Of a stretch of 40,085 nucleotides of DNA, positions 32,509 to 40,085 are shown piece by piece. The DNA comes from a virus. The notes beneath the pieces are model-generated. The model was not told where the DNA came from, did not search any database, and worked only from the letters and a program-made list of their open reading frames with translations. The translations under genes were made by a program, and so were the position numbers. Position 1 is the stretch's first letter, and each line of letters opens with the position of its first letter. The stretch lies in the IMG/VR virus record IMGVR_UViG_3300029319_000139, positions 1 through 40,085 of that record; one strand, given 5' to 3'.

Positions 32509-33071
32509 TATGTAATATTCCTACCACTAAGTTTAGCATTCAAAACTTTGATTTCTCCACTTATCTCTTGTAGCTTTTCGTACACATCTGATTGTTCTGC
32601 AGGTTTGTCAAGCAAGTTCTGTATAGTTGTATATTCTATTGTAACTTTCTTACCTTGAAGTAATTGATTTGCTACTTTTGCATACATTTTCTTGTAAGCA
32701 ACTGTGCTTGAACCTATAAATCCATCTTTAGATATTTCTAAATCTTGTTGTGTTTCTCCAACTATAAGACAACCTGATGTGTGTTCATCAGTGTTACCTG
32801 TGTGAATTAAGATATAGGTAAAGTTTGGTACGTCTTGTACGTGGAGCATACCATAATGTGCGTTCTTATATCTTTCTGAATATTTTGCATGGAATCCACC
32901 AGTTTTTCTAAATTGTATATCGTATGTTCCTTCTGGTATACAAGTTTCATGCATGACTTTTACAGCTTGATACTGGTCTTCTAATGTATAACACTCAAAT
33001 AATCCATCAATAAATAATAAACCATTTGTTGCATCTGTACCAAACTGCGTTCTAACTACTGTAAGTTTCAT
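32508..33071 (-). CDS. DUF5675 family protein
   Basis: The start is ATG 33071, with AGGAGG just before it, giving 187 residues. The first ~120 residues follow the DUF5675 pattern: strand start MKLTVVRTQFG, TLED (29-32), CIPEGTY (44-50), YILIHTGN (86-93) and TSGCLIVG (98-105). The family is found in phages and bacteria, often near lysis or tail genes, and its biochemical role is not established. It could be the cell-wall-acting partner of the holin, since no standard endolysin was found. A C-terminal extension (~65 residues) is helical. Confidence 0.8.
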   Translation of the reverse strand: MKLTVVRTQFGTDATNGLLFIDGLFECYTLEDQYQAVKVMHETCIPEGTYDIQFRKTGGFHAKYSERYKNAHYGMLHVQDVPNFTYILIHTGNTDEHTSGCLIVGETQQDLEISKDGFIGSSTVAYKKMYAKVANQLLQGKKVTIEYTTIQNLLDKPAEQSDVYEKLQEISGEIKVLNAKLSGRNIT

Positions 33072-33152
33072 AATCCTCCTATTTGCTTGGGTATTTGCAG
33101 TTACAAATAGACACATTTGTGTACCCATTTGGGTGTTTAAATGTCCGACACT

Positions 33153-33335
33153 TTACTTTCGGAAGCCTATTGTTAGTAACCATATACCTAATGTTATTAT
33201 AGTGGCTAACCCAGTAACTTGCTGGGCAGAACCAGTTAATGTAAGTGTAGCTATAACTAAACCAACCAAAGTCCAACTTAGGTTAAGGGTTTCTTTTATA
33301 GCTTCTACAAACCAATCCCATACTTTTTTAATCAT
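33153..33335 (-). CDS. Small two-helix membrane protein
   Basis: A 60-residue protein: amphipathic N-terminus (MIKKVWDWFVEAIKETLN), then hydrophobic segments at ~20-36 and ~43-57, and a basic end. It sits in the lysis block and shares four bases with the large secreted protein gene. It may be a second holin, an antiholin or a spanin-like helper. Confidence 0.55.
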   Translation of the reverse strand: MIKKVWDWFVEAIKETLNLSWTLVGLVIATLTLTGSAQQVTGLATIITLGIWLLTIGFRK

Positions 33336-35329
33336 ATTTGTCTCCTAAAAACAAATGCAGCCATACTTGCTATTCTAGTCAGAATAACTGGGACTACCAC
33401 CTCTTGTGCTTTTTCTTTTTGGTCTTGTGTCATATCATCTCCTATACTTGCAATACTTATATCTTCAAAATCTATATCTACAAATGTTTCTATTGGATTT
33501 TCTAAAAATGTTTCAAACTGTACTTCTGTAACTACATCAGCAAGTGTATAGTTTTCTACGTCTGCATTCTCTACAGCTCTCTCAACATACTCTTCAACAG
33601 CTTCTGCAACTACTTCATCTTCTTTTACAGCCTCTGCAATAATCTCTACGTCTTCTGTTTGTACCTGCAATACCTCTGCAACTACTTCAACCTGCTCCTC
33701 TGTAAGCTCTTCTATCTCTTCTATAGCCTCTTCTACAACAGCCTGAACTATCTCTTGTACTTCTTCTGTAGCTTGTTCTAGATTCTGTACACCTATGTCA
33801 TTAACTTCTTCTAATACTTCTACAACTTCTTCGGTGTCGAGTTCTTGCACAAAAGTTTCAATTGCTTCTTCGATTTCTTCATCTGACAAATCTTCTTCTT
33901 CTATATCAGGTATTTCTATAATTTCTTCTAATACTTCTTCTAACTCTTCAATCTCTTCTTCAACCACCTCTTCAGTAAGTATCTCCTCCAACTCTTCGGT
34001 AATATCTTCCAATGGTTGAACTTCAGGTTTTGCAGTGTCATCTCTTCGTATATCTTTTTCATTTGGCTCATCTTCTATCTCCTCAAATTCTGTATCCCAA
34101 TCATCAATGTTTATTTCAATTTCTTTTATGTCTTCTATAATTATAATCTCTACTTCTTCAAAAGTTTCTAAGTATTCTTCAACTTCAAGGACTGTATCAT
34201 TAAATTCACGGATTTCTTCATCAATATTTTCTTCTTCATCTTCTTCATATTTGGATTCATCTTTATATCTATCTTCATCAACATCAGGTATATCAACATC
34301 ATCAGGAAGCTCTTCTCCGTCTTCAACCATATTTTCTTCATCAATGATTTCAATATCATATTGTTCTAAATCTCCTCTCTCAATTTGTTCATCAGTTAAT
34401 TCTACACCATAGATTTCAAAATTCTTTTTACGTTGATTATCTCTCTCTACTGTACCATCATCTATTTCATGCTGTTCATACTCAGCTTCTTCTCCATTGT
34501 CTAATATAACTACAAATGTCTCTGGTTCAGGTGGAGGTGGAGGTATGTATGGCTCTGGTTCAGGTTCGGGCGGTGGCGGTAATGTAGTAGTCGTGGTTGT
34601 TGGTTGTATATACTTAAAACTTATATCATCTAACAAAGACCAGTCATTAATTCTTATTGTAAAACTTTCGATAAATGTTTCTAATGTGTCGTAAATGTTG
34701 TAAACAACATCTTCAAACATATTTTCTATATCTGTATTATCTTGACCTTCAAGCACATTAACCTGTGTAGTTTCATCAGTATGTGTGTATGTAACTGTTC
34801 CATCATTATTCAATGCACCAATCCTAAAACCTACCTCGTATATATCTATTTCTAATTCTTCCTCATCTACTGTTGTAGTTTCAGGTAATGTAAATGTATA
34901 GTCATTGCTATCATTACCATGTTGAAAGTAGTGTAGATTCATATGAAAGTCTGTCATACCACAGCAAGACCAGTTACCATTACTATGATTACTATCAATC
35001 TGTATATTGTTTTCTACTTCATTACCTTGACTATCTAACTCATCTTCAGGTAACTCTATATCTGTAGATTGTTCCCATTCAGGAATAGTTGTTGTAGTAG
35101 TAGTTGTTGTAGTGTTATCTTCTGGAACAGTTGTAGTCGTAGTTGTTTCCTCTGGTCCATCAAATGTTTCTATTTCTTCTACTTCTCCTGGGATAGTCGT
35201 AGTAGTAGTATCAGGTACAGTAGTGGTAGTAGTAGTTGTAGTATTATTTGATTCATTTGCTAAAGCCGATAATGGCATAACAATAAGTGATAGTACTAAC
35301 CACCATTGCAACAGCCGTGTCCGCAGCAT
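33332..35329 (-). CDS. Secreted Thr-run and Glu-rich protein, 665 aa
   Basis: The N-terminus is a clear signal peptide (WWLVLSLIVMPLSALA, then NES). Thr runs with Val-Pro or Ile-Pro follow (residues 30-45, 62-67, 73-81, and near 240), of the kind used as linkers in secreted actinobacterial proteins. A middle region of ~150 residues may be a folded beta domain (with NWSCCGMTDF). Residues ~330-610 are extremely Glu/Asp-rich and helical. A hydrophobic segment with RR (VVVPVILTRIASMAAFVFRR) ends it, like a membrane anchor. Position among lysis genes suggests action in the cell envelope. No family recognised. Confidence 0.7.
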   Translation of the reverse strand: MLRTRLLQWWLVLSLIVMPLSALANESNNTTTTTTTTVPDTTTTTIPGEVEEIETFDGPEETTTTTTVPEDNTTTTTTTTTIPEWEQSTDIELPEDELDSQGNEVENNIQIDSNHSNGNWSCCGMTDFHMNLHYFQHGNDSNDYTFTLPETTTVDEEELEIDIYEVGFRIGALNNDGTVTYTHTDETTQVNVLEGQDNTDIENMFEDVVYNIYDTLETFIESFTIRINDWSLLDDISFKYIQPTTTTTTLPPPPEPEPEPYIPPPPPEPETFVVILDNGEEAEYEQHEIDDGTVERDNQRKKNFEIYGVELTDEQIERGDLEQYDIEIIDEENMVEDGEELPDDVDIPDVDEDRYKDESKYEEDEEENIDEEIREFNDTVLEVEEYLETFEEVEIIIIEDIKEIEINIDDWDTEFEEIEDEPNEKDIRRDDTAKPEVQPLEDITEELEEILTEEVVEEEIEELEEVLEEIIEIPDIEEEDLSDEEIEEAIETFVQELDTEEVVEVLEEVNDIGVQNLEQATEEVQEIVQAVVEEAIEEIEELTEEQVEVVAEVLQVQTEDVEIIAEAVKEDEVVAEAVEEYVERAVENADVENYTLADVVTEVQFETFLENPIETFVDIDFEDISIASIGDDMTQDQKEKAQEVVVPVILTRIASMAAFVFRRQI

Positions 35330-35342
35330 TCCATATAACCTC

Positions 35343-35525
35343 CTACATTAGTGCGTTGACTAACACCACCAATGCAGAGCCTGCAACCAACCAACCACTT
35401 AGTTCTTGTCGTGATATCTTTGAATTTACTTTTTCGTGGAGTAAATCAATTCTCTCGTTTGTTTTTTCTTGCGTTTCAATAATTATATTTAAAAGTTCTT
35501 TATTTGTATAACCATTACCATTCAT
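35343..35525 (-). CDS. Coiled-coil plus one membrane helix, holin-accessory-like
   Basis: The ATG at 35525 is used rather than an in-frame TTG 15 bases upstream. The 60-residue product has a charged coiled-coil helix (KELLNIIIETQEKTNERIDL) followed by one membrane helix (WLVAGSALVVLVNAL). This is the build of XhlA-type hemolysin or holin-accessory proteins. It shares an ATGA overlap with the preceding small membrane gene. Confidence 0.55.
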   Translation of the reverse strand: MNGNGYTNKELLNIIIETQEKTNERIDLLHEKVNSKISRQELSGWLVAGSALVVLVNALM

Positions 35526-35647
35526 GTTATCCAATCCCAATCCTCTTCTTGATAGTTATCAGGTACTTTTGGCGTAGCAAAATTATCTAACCATGTTAAA
35601 AAGTTTTTTATAAAGTATCCTAACATAAAACCGATTACATAATCCAT
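35522..35647 (-). CDS. 41-aa small membrane protein
   Basis: A 41-codon frame (MDYVIGFMLGYFIKNFLTWL...) with one hydrophobic segment and an acidic, aromatic tail. It starts exactly six bases after a TATAAT and has no ribosome site, fitting a leaderless start. Its stop overlaps the start of the next gene (ATGA). It is the first gene of the lysis transcript. Confidence 0.55.
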   Translation of the reverse strand: MDYVIGFMLGYFIKNFLTWLDNFATPKVPDNYQEEDWDWIT

Positions 35648-35653
35648 CAAGGG

Positions 35654-35681
35654 ATTATATCATATTACTTAGTCCTGTAAT
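35654..35681 (-). promoter_or_regulatory. Candidate extended -10 promoter of the lysis genes, leaderless
   Basis: Minus strand: ATTACA (35676-35681; four of six), a 16-base spacer and TGA-TATAAT (perfect -10 at 35654-35659 with TGn extension). The predicted start falls on the ATG at 35647. It has the same -10 to ATG spacing as the promoter at 29937. Confidence 0.5.
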
Positions 35682-36369
35682 TTTTATCTGAAGAAAATAG
35701 TTCAAACATATCCGCATACATTTCATCATAATCTTTCTGTGTGCCTTGGTCCATAACAAGCTTTAATGGTTCTTCTCTCTTATATACAAGACAATGTATT
35801 AAAGGCGTACCTACTTCCATAACAAAATTATCAGATAATATTTCAAATGGAAATGCTACATATCCCCATTTATCTGCTTCAACTATGCCAGGTAAGCACC
35901 TTATGTCTTTTCTAAAATGATAAAAAGGGTCACTATATTTTATATTGTAACCTTCAGGTACAACTATTTTGTATGGTAAACTCATTTTCAATACATCTCC
36001 ATTCAAAGTCGGTTTTAAATCCATTCCTTTAACTTGAGATGGATAATGAAAATCTAAATGAGTTTCTAATTGTTCTCCTGTTGCAACTGCTATTCCAAAA
36101 TTCCAATTCTGAGCTATAATTTCTCCATCATCATTTCTTGTAGTTGCATACTCTAATCTACTCCATAATGGTATTACAAATCCTGTGCTTAAAGTGTCTT
36201 GTATAGCAGGACATTTCTTTGCAGTTTTACCTTTTAGACCAGTGTCTAGAGGAATTGTTCTTGTTAAATCTTTATACCATTTAGGTAATGCTTGATTAGC
36301 AGGAATAGGTGGTGTTAATTCTAATACTGGTCTATATTCTTTTTTCTTAGGTATAAATTTAATTTCCAT
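35665..36369 (-). CDS. Marine-phage paralogue A, unknown function
   Basis: A 234-residue protein with segments IPANQALPKWYKDLTRT, KKCPAIQDTLSTGFVIPLWS, then HLDFHYPSQVKG, and LPYKIVVPEGYNIKY. I recall relatives in many marine phages, always of unknown function, near tail-fibre genes. The next upstream gene is a diverged tandem copy. It has a mixed beta-rich character with no signal peptide. The stop lies just past the promoter of the lysis block. Confidence 0.6.
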   Translation of the reverse strand: MEIKFIPKKKEYRPVLELTPPIPANQALPKWYKDLTRTIPLDTGLKGKTAKKCPAIQDTLSTGFVIPLWSRLEYATTRNDDGEIIAQNWNFGIAVATGEQLETHLDFHYPSQVKGMDLKPTLNGDVLKMSLPYKIVVPEGYNIKYSDPFYHFRKDIRCLPGIVEADKWGYVAFPFEILSDNFVMEVGTPLIHCLVYKREEPLKLVMDQGTQKDYDEMYADMFELFSSDKNYRTK

Positions 36370-37097
36370 TATTGTGTTCCTTTTAGTTTATTAACTGTAT
36401 ATTTAAAAGCACCATTTAATTTTACATAGTATTTTTTAAATCTTTGTATGTATTTTTTATTTGTATTCATATCAACAATATTTAATTGATAACTTTGTCT
36501 TTTAAATGGTATGTATATAGCCAAAGGTGTTCCTTGTTTAATTAATATTTCTTTATCACTACTGGTAATAATTAATTGTAAGTTAATTTCATGTATTTTG
36601 TCTGTGTCAAAAATACCATAAGGCACATACCAATCATCATTGTATGAATATGGATATGACATTTGGATAGAACTAAAACCATTGTTTGTAAATATTGTAT
36701 AAGGCAGATGTATTTTAAGAACTACTTTATCTTTGGAATTACTAGGTACATAATCTACCATTTGATTTTTATTATGTGATACTATAACTTCTGTTCTGTC
36801 AAACATTGTATTCCACAAGTAAGACACCTCCCAAATATAAGTTTGTGCTTTGTCATCATATTTAATTATTATGTCAGTAGGTGCATATATAACATAACCA
36901 TTATTAAAAACATTTATAAAACTAGAACAAGACTTAACAGTTTTTGTTTTGTTTAAATATTTAAAAGGATATTCTTTTTTTATATTTGCAGGTACTTTTT
37001 TATACCAATCAGGTATTTGTTTAGATATATGTTTTGGGTGTATAGATTTTTCTTCATACAAATAACTATCTGTGATTCCAAAAGTTATTTCATTCAT
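36369..37097 (-). CDS. Marine-phage paralogue B, unknown function
   Basis: A 242-residue protein aligned by eye with paralogue A: KQIPDWYKKVPANIK, KTVKSCSSFINVFNNGYVIY, KVVLKIHLPYTIFTNNGFS and GTPLAIYIPFKR match the same blocks in the same order. It is more Lys/Asn-rich and more diverged. The two overlap by one base, suggesting tandem duplication and divergence. Function unknown. Confidence 0.6.
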   Translation of the reverse strand: MNEITFGITDSYLYEEKSIHPKHISKQIPDWYKKVPANIKKEYPFKYLNKTKTVKSCSSFINVFNNGYVIYAPTDIIIKYDDKAQTYIWEVSYLWNTMFDRTEVIVSHNKNQMVDYVPSNSKDKVVLKIHLPYTIFTNNGFSSIQMSYPYSYNDDWYVPYGIFDTDKIHEINLQLIITSSDKEILIKQGTPLAIYIPFKRQSYQLNIVDMNTNKKYIQRFKKYYVKLNGAFKYTVNKLKGTQ

Positions 37098-37114
37098 GCT
37101 CCACCTTGTTTAAA

Positions 37115-37525
37115 CTACTCGGTTATTTCTTCCCAACCTGTAGTGTTATCTGCTTGATATGCCTCTTCATTCCATTGATATATAACTTCATTACTGTCTG
37201 CAGGTAAATCTAATGGTGCTTTCCAACCACTAATATCAGTATCTAGCACCCAACTTGCATAAGGTTTTGGAGGTAAAAATATATCATTACCACTGTCGTA
37301 TGTATATCCTATACCTGCGTAATTACCACGAAATGGTGTACCACCATCAGTATGTTGATTACCTATTGTATTATATGAAGTTCTTTTACAAGCATCTTGT
37401 CCTGGTCTTTTTGTTAAATAATATTCTTCCCAATCAGCAAATCCATCAGGAGCTGTTTCGGTTTCATCTTTACCAGTGATTACTTCTGTTACTATGTTGT
37501 CTTTTATAAACGCGTAATGTGCCAT
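37115..37525 (-). CDS. Conserved marine-phage fibre-associated protein
   Basis: The 136-residue product follows a pattern widespread in marine phages: MAHYAFIKDNIVTEVITGKD, then KRTSYNTIGNQHTDGGTPFR, NYAGIGYTYD, FLPPKPYASWVLD and a Trp-rich end. These proteins are usually coded beside tail fibres and are probably virion components, but no function is established. It has a clear ribosome site (GGAGATAG). Confidence 0.75.
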   Translation of the reverse strand: MAHYAFIKDNIVTEVITGKDETETAPDGFADWEEYYLTKRPGQDACKRTSYNTIGNQHTDGGTPFRGNYAGIGYTYDSGNDIFLPPKPYASWVLDTDISGWKAPLDLPADSNEVIYQWNEEAYQADNTTGWEEITE

Positions 37526-37544
37526 ATCTATCTCCTATTATACA

Positions 37545-38474
37545 CTAAGCCCACGAAACTGTGTCAGTTCCTGCAGTAAAAGTTGTAATTTTATCATCTC
37601 CATCTGTAGTTGTAGAAGATGTAAGCCCACCACCAACAGTTATAGTGTAAATATTTGGGTAACGAATAATAACTATACCACTTCCACCATTACCACCTGT
37701 TCTTGAACCATAAGCGTTGCTGTTGTAACTAGCACCTTGACCTCCACCACCTTTATTTGCAGTAGCGTTTCCACCTGAAGTAGTACCACCAGAACCTGCT
37801 CCACCTGATGAACCTCTTGTTACTGCAGCACCTGTAATTGATGATGATAAACCTGAACCACCTGAATTATTTGCACCACCACCAGAGCCACCACTTGAAT
37901 TAGTACCTGGATTTCCTGCAGTACCTTGTGTTGGTGTAGCTAATGTATGGACTCCTGAAATATCTGTAACTTTCTTTCTACCTCCACCACCAGAACCTAC
38001 TGTTCCTCCGTTAGGTGTATTTGTTGTATTATAAACACCACCACCACCTTTAGTAGCTGTGTGACTTCCAAAAACACTGTCGTTACCATTGTAACCATCA
38101 AATTGTCCACCCGCACCATTGTTGTTTCCTCCACCATTACCTCCACCACCAACTGTGACAGTATATGATTGACCTATAACAACACCTATTTTAGCTTCTG
38201 TAGATGTTGAACCACCTGAATTTTCTGTGTCGTATGAGTTTCTATAACCACCTGCACCACCTCCACCACCTGAGTTAGCGTTACCACCTGAAAATGCACC
38301 AGTACCACCTCCACCTCCTGCAATATTTAATACTTCAAATGGTACTGTTTGTAAAGTAAATTTACTTGAATTAAGTAAATCAACTATATCGTTAACTTCA
38401 AATACACCTGAATTAGCACTACTACTTTGAGTAGGTCCATCTTGTATATATCCATATTCGTTTGATTTACTCAT
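37545..38474 (-). CDS. Glycine-rich fibre or adhesin-type protein A
   Basis: A 309-residue protein. A short N-terminal head-like part (residues 1-50, QSSSANSGVFEVNDIVDLLN) is followed by ~200 residues dominated by Gly runs with Asn, Ser and Thr, and a beta-strand end (SGIVIIRYPNIYTITVGGGL, then TFTAGTDTVSW). Polyglycine-rich domains form glycine-helix sandwiches in some phage adhesins. The gene next to it is a paralogue with the same architecture. Probably a receptor-contacting tail fibre part. Confidence 0.7.
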   Translation of the reverse strand: MSKSNEYGYIQDGPTQSSSANSGVFEVNDIVDLLNSSKFTLQTVPFEVLNIAGGGGGTGAFSGGNANSGGGGGAGGYRNSYDTENSGGSTSTEAKIGVVIGQSYTVTVGGGGNGGGNNNGAGGQFDGYNGNDSVFGSHTATKGGGGVYNTTNTPNGGTVGSGGGGRKKVTDISGVHTLATPTQGTAGNPGTNSSGGSGGGANNSGGSGLSSSITGAAVTRGSSGGAGSGGTTSGGNATANKGGGGQGASYNSNAYGSRTGGNGGSGIVIIRYPNIYTITVGGGLTSSTTTDGDDKITTFTAGTDTVSWA

Positions 38475-38482
38475 AAAATTTC

Positions 38483-39478
38483 CTAACTAAAAACTATTGT
38501 ATCTGTTCCTGCAGTAAATGTTGTTACTTTGTCATCTCCATCTGTAGCAGTAGATGAAGTTAAACCTGAACCTACTGTTATAGTAGCACTGGAAGGGTAA
38601 CGCAATATTACCACACCACTACCACCTGCATATGATGTAGCATTAAATCCAGTTGTTTCAGAGCTACCGCCTCCACCGCCACCAGTGTTAGCTGTTCCTG
38701 CAGCACCATTATAATTATTTGCACTTGCTCCTGCTCCACCACCGCCTGAGCCTCCTGCACCACCATTGCTAAGACCTCCACCGCCTCCACCACCTGCTCT
38801 AGTTACACTAGAACCTGTAATAGATGAGGCTAAACCAGTACCTCCTGCACCACCATTAGCAGTAGAACCACCTGAAAAAGTACCATTAGAACCTGATGCA
38901 CCTGCACCTCCACCGCCTCCTGCGGATTTATCTGTAAAACCATGACCTCCACCAAAACCTTGGTCTGCTGTTCCATCATTACCTAGTCTTTCATCATTGT
39001 TATTTGTAAGAGATGCACCACCACCACCTGAACCACCAGTTGCGGCAGGTGTTTGAAAATAAGTATTACCTCCACCACCTTTTAATGATGTAATTGTAGA
39101 GAATACACTGTCATTACCCATGTTTCCTCTATTAGCATCACTTGCTGCTGCTGCACCTGCACCAACAGTAACTGTATAAGTAGTTGAACCATCAGGAATA
39201 AGAGTTATTGGAGTTTCTGTAGAACTGTTACGCCCTGAAGTTTCAGAGGCAAAGGAATTACGATAGCCACCTGCACCACCTCCACCACCTGATTGGTTAG
39301 CTTGTCCACCACCTGCACCACTACCTCCACCTGCAATTACAAGGTATGAAACATCAATTGATTGTAATGGATATAGGCTTTGGTCTAAAAGATTAGCTAC
39401 ATCATTAACAGAAAATACACCACTAGATGATGAGCTTGATTGTGTAGGTCTTGCACCTAGATATCCGAATTTACCCAC
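38483..39478 (-). CDS. Glycine-rich fibre or adhesin-type protein B
   Basis: A 331-residue paralogue of the preceding protein, with the same three parts: N-terminal QSSSSSSGVFSVNDVANLLD, Gly-rich middle (GGGGGAGGYRN and similar), and C-terminal GVVILRYPSSATITVGSGL ending TFTAGTDTIVF. The ends are well conserved between the two copies while the Gly-rich cores differ, as expected when the core carries host specificity. Likely a tail fibre or tip protein. Confidence 0.7.
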   Translation of the reverse strand: MGKFGYLGARPTQSSSSSSGVFSVNDVANLLDQSLYPLQSIDVSYLVIAGGGSGAGGGQANQSGGGGGAGGYRNSFASETSGRNSSTETPITLIPDGSTTYTVTVGAGAAAASDANRGNMGNDSVFSTITSLKGGGGNTYFQTPAATGGSGGGGASLTNNNDERLGNDGTADQGFGGGHGFTDKSAGGGGGAGASGSNGTFSGGSTANGGAGGTGLASSITGSSVTRAGGGGGGGLSNGGAGGSGGGGAGASANNYNGAAGTANTGGGGGGSSETTGFNATSYAGGSGVVILRYPSSATITVGSGLTSSTATDGDDKVTTFTAGTDTIVFS

Positions 39479-39490
39479 AGGTACTCCTTA

Positions 39491-39823
39491 CTAGGTTATT
39501 TCTAATACAGAAACAAATGCCTCTAAATCACCTGATGCAGCACCACCTGTGAGGTCAATCTTGTCTCCTGCCTCTAATACAATTTTAGATGTACCTGCTA
39601 ACTCGATAGAGCTATCTGCAGGAACAGTCATAGTGTGTGCTATTTTTGCATCAGTAGAACCATCTTGGTCAACAACATTTGCTGTTATTGTGTCGTTTGA
39701 TGAGCCATCAACATTTGTAACTCTTAATGTAAGAACTATTGCAGTTGTTGACCCAGGACATGTGTAGATAGTCCTTGCTGAATTTGTAAGATTGTCATAA
39801 CCATTTTTGAATGTATTTGCCAT
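39491..39823 (-). CDS. Small beta-rich virion protein, 110 aa
   Basis: A 110-residue protein (MANTFKNGYDNLTNSARTIY...) composed almost wholly of beta-strands rich in Thr, Val, Ala, Asp and Ser. Similar small proteins accompany fibres in marine phages. AGGAAA lies before the ATG. It is a probable fibre-associated or minor structural protein. Confidence 0.6.
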   Translation of the reverse strand: MANTFKNGYDNLTNSARTIYTCPGSTTAIVLTLRVTNVDGSSNDTITANVVDQDGSTDAKIAHTMTVPADSSIELAGTSKIVLEAGDKIDLTGGAASGDLEAFVSVLEIT

Positions 39824-39830
39824 TTTCCTC

Positions 39831-40085
39831 TTATCCTAACGCTATTACTAATCCAATATCTGCAGTATTTTGTTCTACAAAATCTTTCACTGCTGCAGAA
39901 GTTGGAATTGTTGTGTCATTATCGTTTGATGAAATACCTTCTGATTCTGTAACAAGCGTACCTGCAGCAATATCTGATGAGGTAACTGATACAGTAAAGG
40001 TTAGGTCGTATGGGTCACCATCTGTACCATTATCTGTATCGGTCCAGTCAATGTCAATACCACCACCTTCAACAAACTTTACTTC
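39831..40085 (-). CDS. C-terminal end of a fibre-type protein, cut by window edge
   Basis: An open frame enters from the right edge and stops at 39831; 84 residues are seen (EVKFVEGGGIDIDWTDTDNG..., then AAVKDFVEQNTADIGLVIAL). The repeat-like Asp/Thr/Gly pattern with DLTFTVSV and an AAVKDFVEQ helix occurs at the ends of marine phage fibre proteins. Its start lies outside the window, so it is not joined to the left-end gene here. Confidence 0.65.
   Translation of the reverse strand, partial: EVKFVEGGGIDIDWTDTDNGTDGDPYDLTFTVSVTSSDIAAGTLVTESEGISSNDNDTTIPTSAAVKDFVEQNTADIGLVIALG

Noticed and set aside
33795-34412. Long Ser-rich plus-strand frames
   Set aside because: They are antisense reflections of the Glu-rich codons (GAA/GAG read as TTC/CTC) of the secreted protein.
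1-40085. Circular closure of the window
   Set aside because: Joining the ends directly gives a stop four codons past the left-end gene and no start for the right-end gene, so sequence is missing between them.

Overview
This window is most of the genome of a tailed double-stranded DNA phage with an AT-rich genome, probably marine. It shows a large terminase, portal, scaffold-like protein, major capsid, tail and fibre proteins, a holin-like protein, and many tiny genes chained by 1-20 base overlaps. No integrase, excisionase or tRNA was found. The host is not shown directly. An AT-rich marine actinobacterium (Acidimicrobiia/Actinomarinales type) is a plausible inference from three hints: Thr-run/Val-Pro linkers in the secreted protein at 33332-35329, an r1t-type holin-like protein, and two promoters placed for leaderless transcripts. 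Other AT-rich marine hosts are not excluded.

Layout. A long leftward (minus-strand) operon starts near 22.9 kb. In reading order it holds a PD-(D/E)XK-like nuclease, a cluster of tiny basic proteins, the large terminase with an N-terminal Zn/HTH extension, the portal, two small proteins, a 2209-residue virion protein, four further probable virion proteins, scaffold, major capsid, decoration-like and connector-like proteins, and a beta-propeller tail protein cut by the left edge. A second minus-strand block enters from the right edge at 40.1 kb: fibre-type proteins, two glycine-rich paralogues, a conserved marine-phage protein, two paralogues of unknown function, then small membrane proteins, a large secreted Thr/Glu-rich protein, a DUF5675 protein and a holin-like protein. 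The two blocks probably form one late arm on a circular or circularly permuted genome, with sequence missing between the window ends, because a direct join of the ends does not restore a gene. The rightward arm (22.9-32.2 kb) carries RNA-rich DNA, many zinc-finger miniproteins, a MoxR-type AAA+ ATPase with a von Willebrand A partner, a metallophosphoesterase and a probable ssDNA-annealing or binding protein. It meets the late arm at a shared terminator near 32.2 kb. No DNA polymerase, primase, helicase or RNA polymerase was recognised.

The most unusual part is 22.93-25.60 kb. Two long stretches without a convincing gene (about 820 and 600 bases) are built from nested, mostly perfect stems of 6-11 bp. 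They include GNRA (GCAA) and CUUG tetraloops on the plus strand, possible pseudoknots and mutually exclusive pairings. The 126-codon reading frame between them is itself written inside equally long nested stems, and the leader of the next gene can form a pseudoknot and an attenuator-like stem. In scale this recalls the large ornate phage RNAs GOLLD and ROOL. I could not identify it as either, so it may be a new class.

Other notable items are a SLOG/molybdenum-carrier-like nucleotide-binding domain, interrupted by a helical insertion, inside the giant virion protein; an unusually large block of virion genes between portal and capsid; and the phage-borne MoxR-VWA pair.
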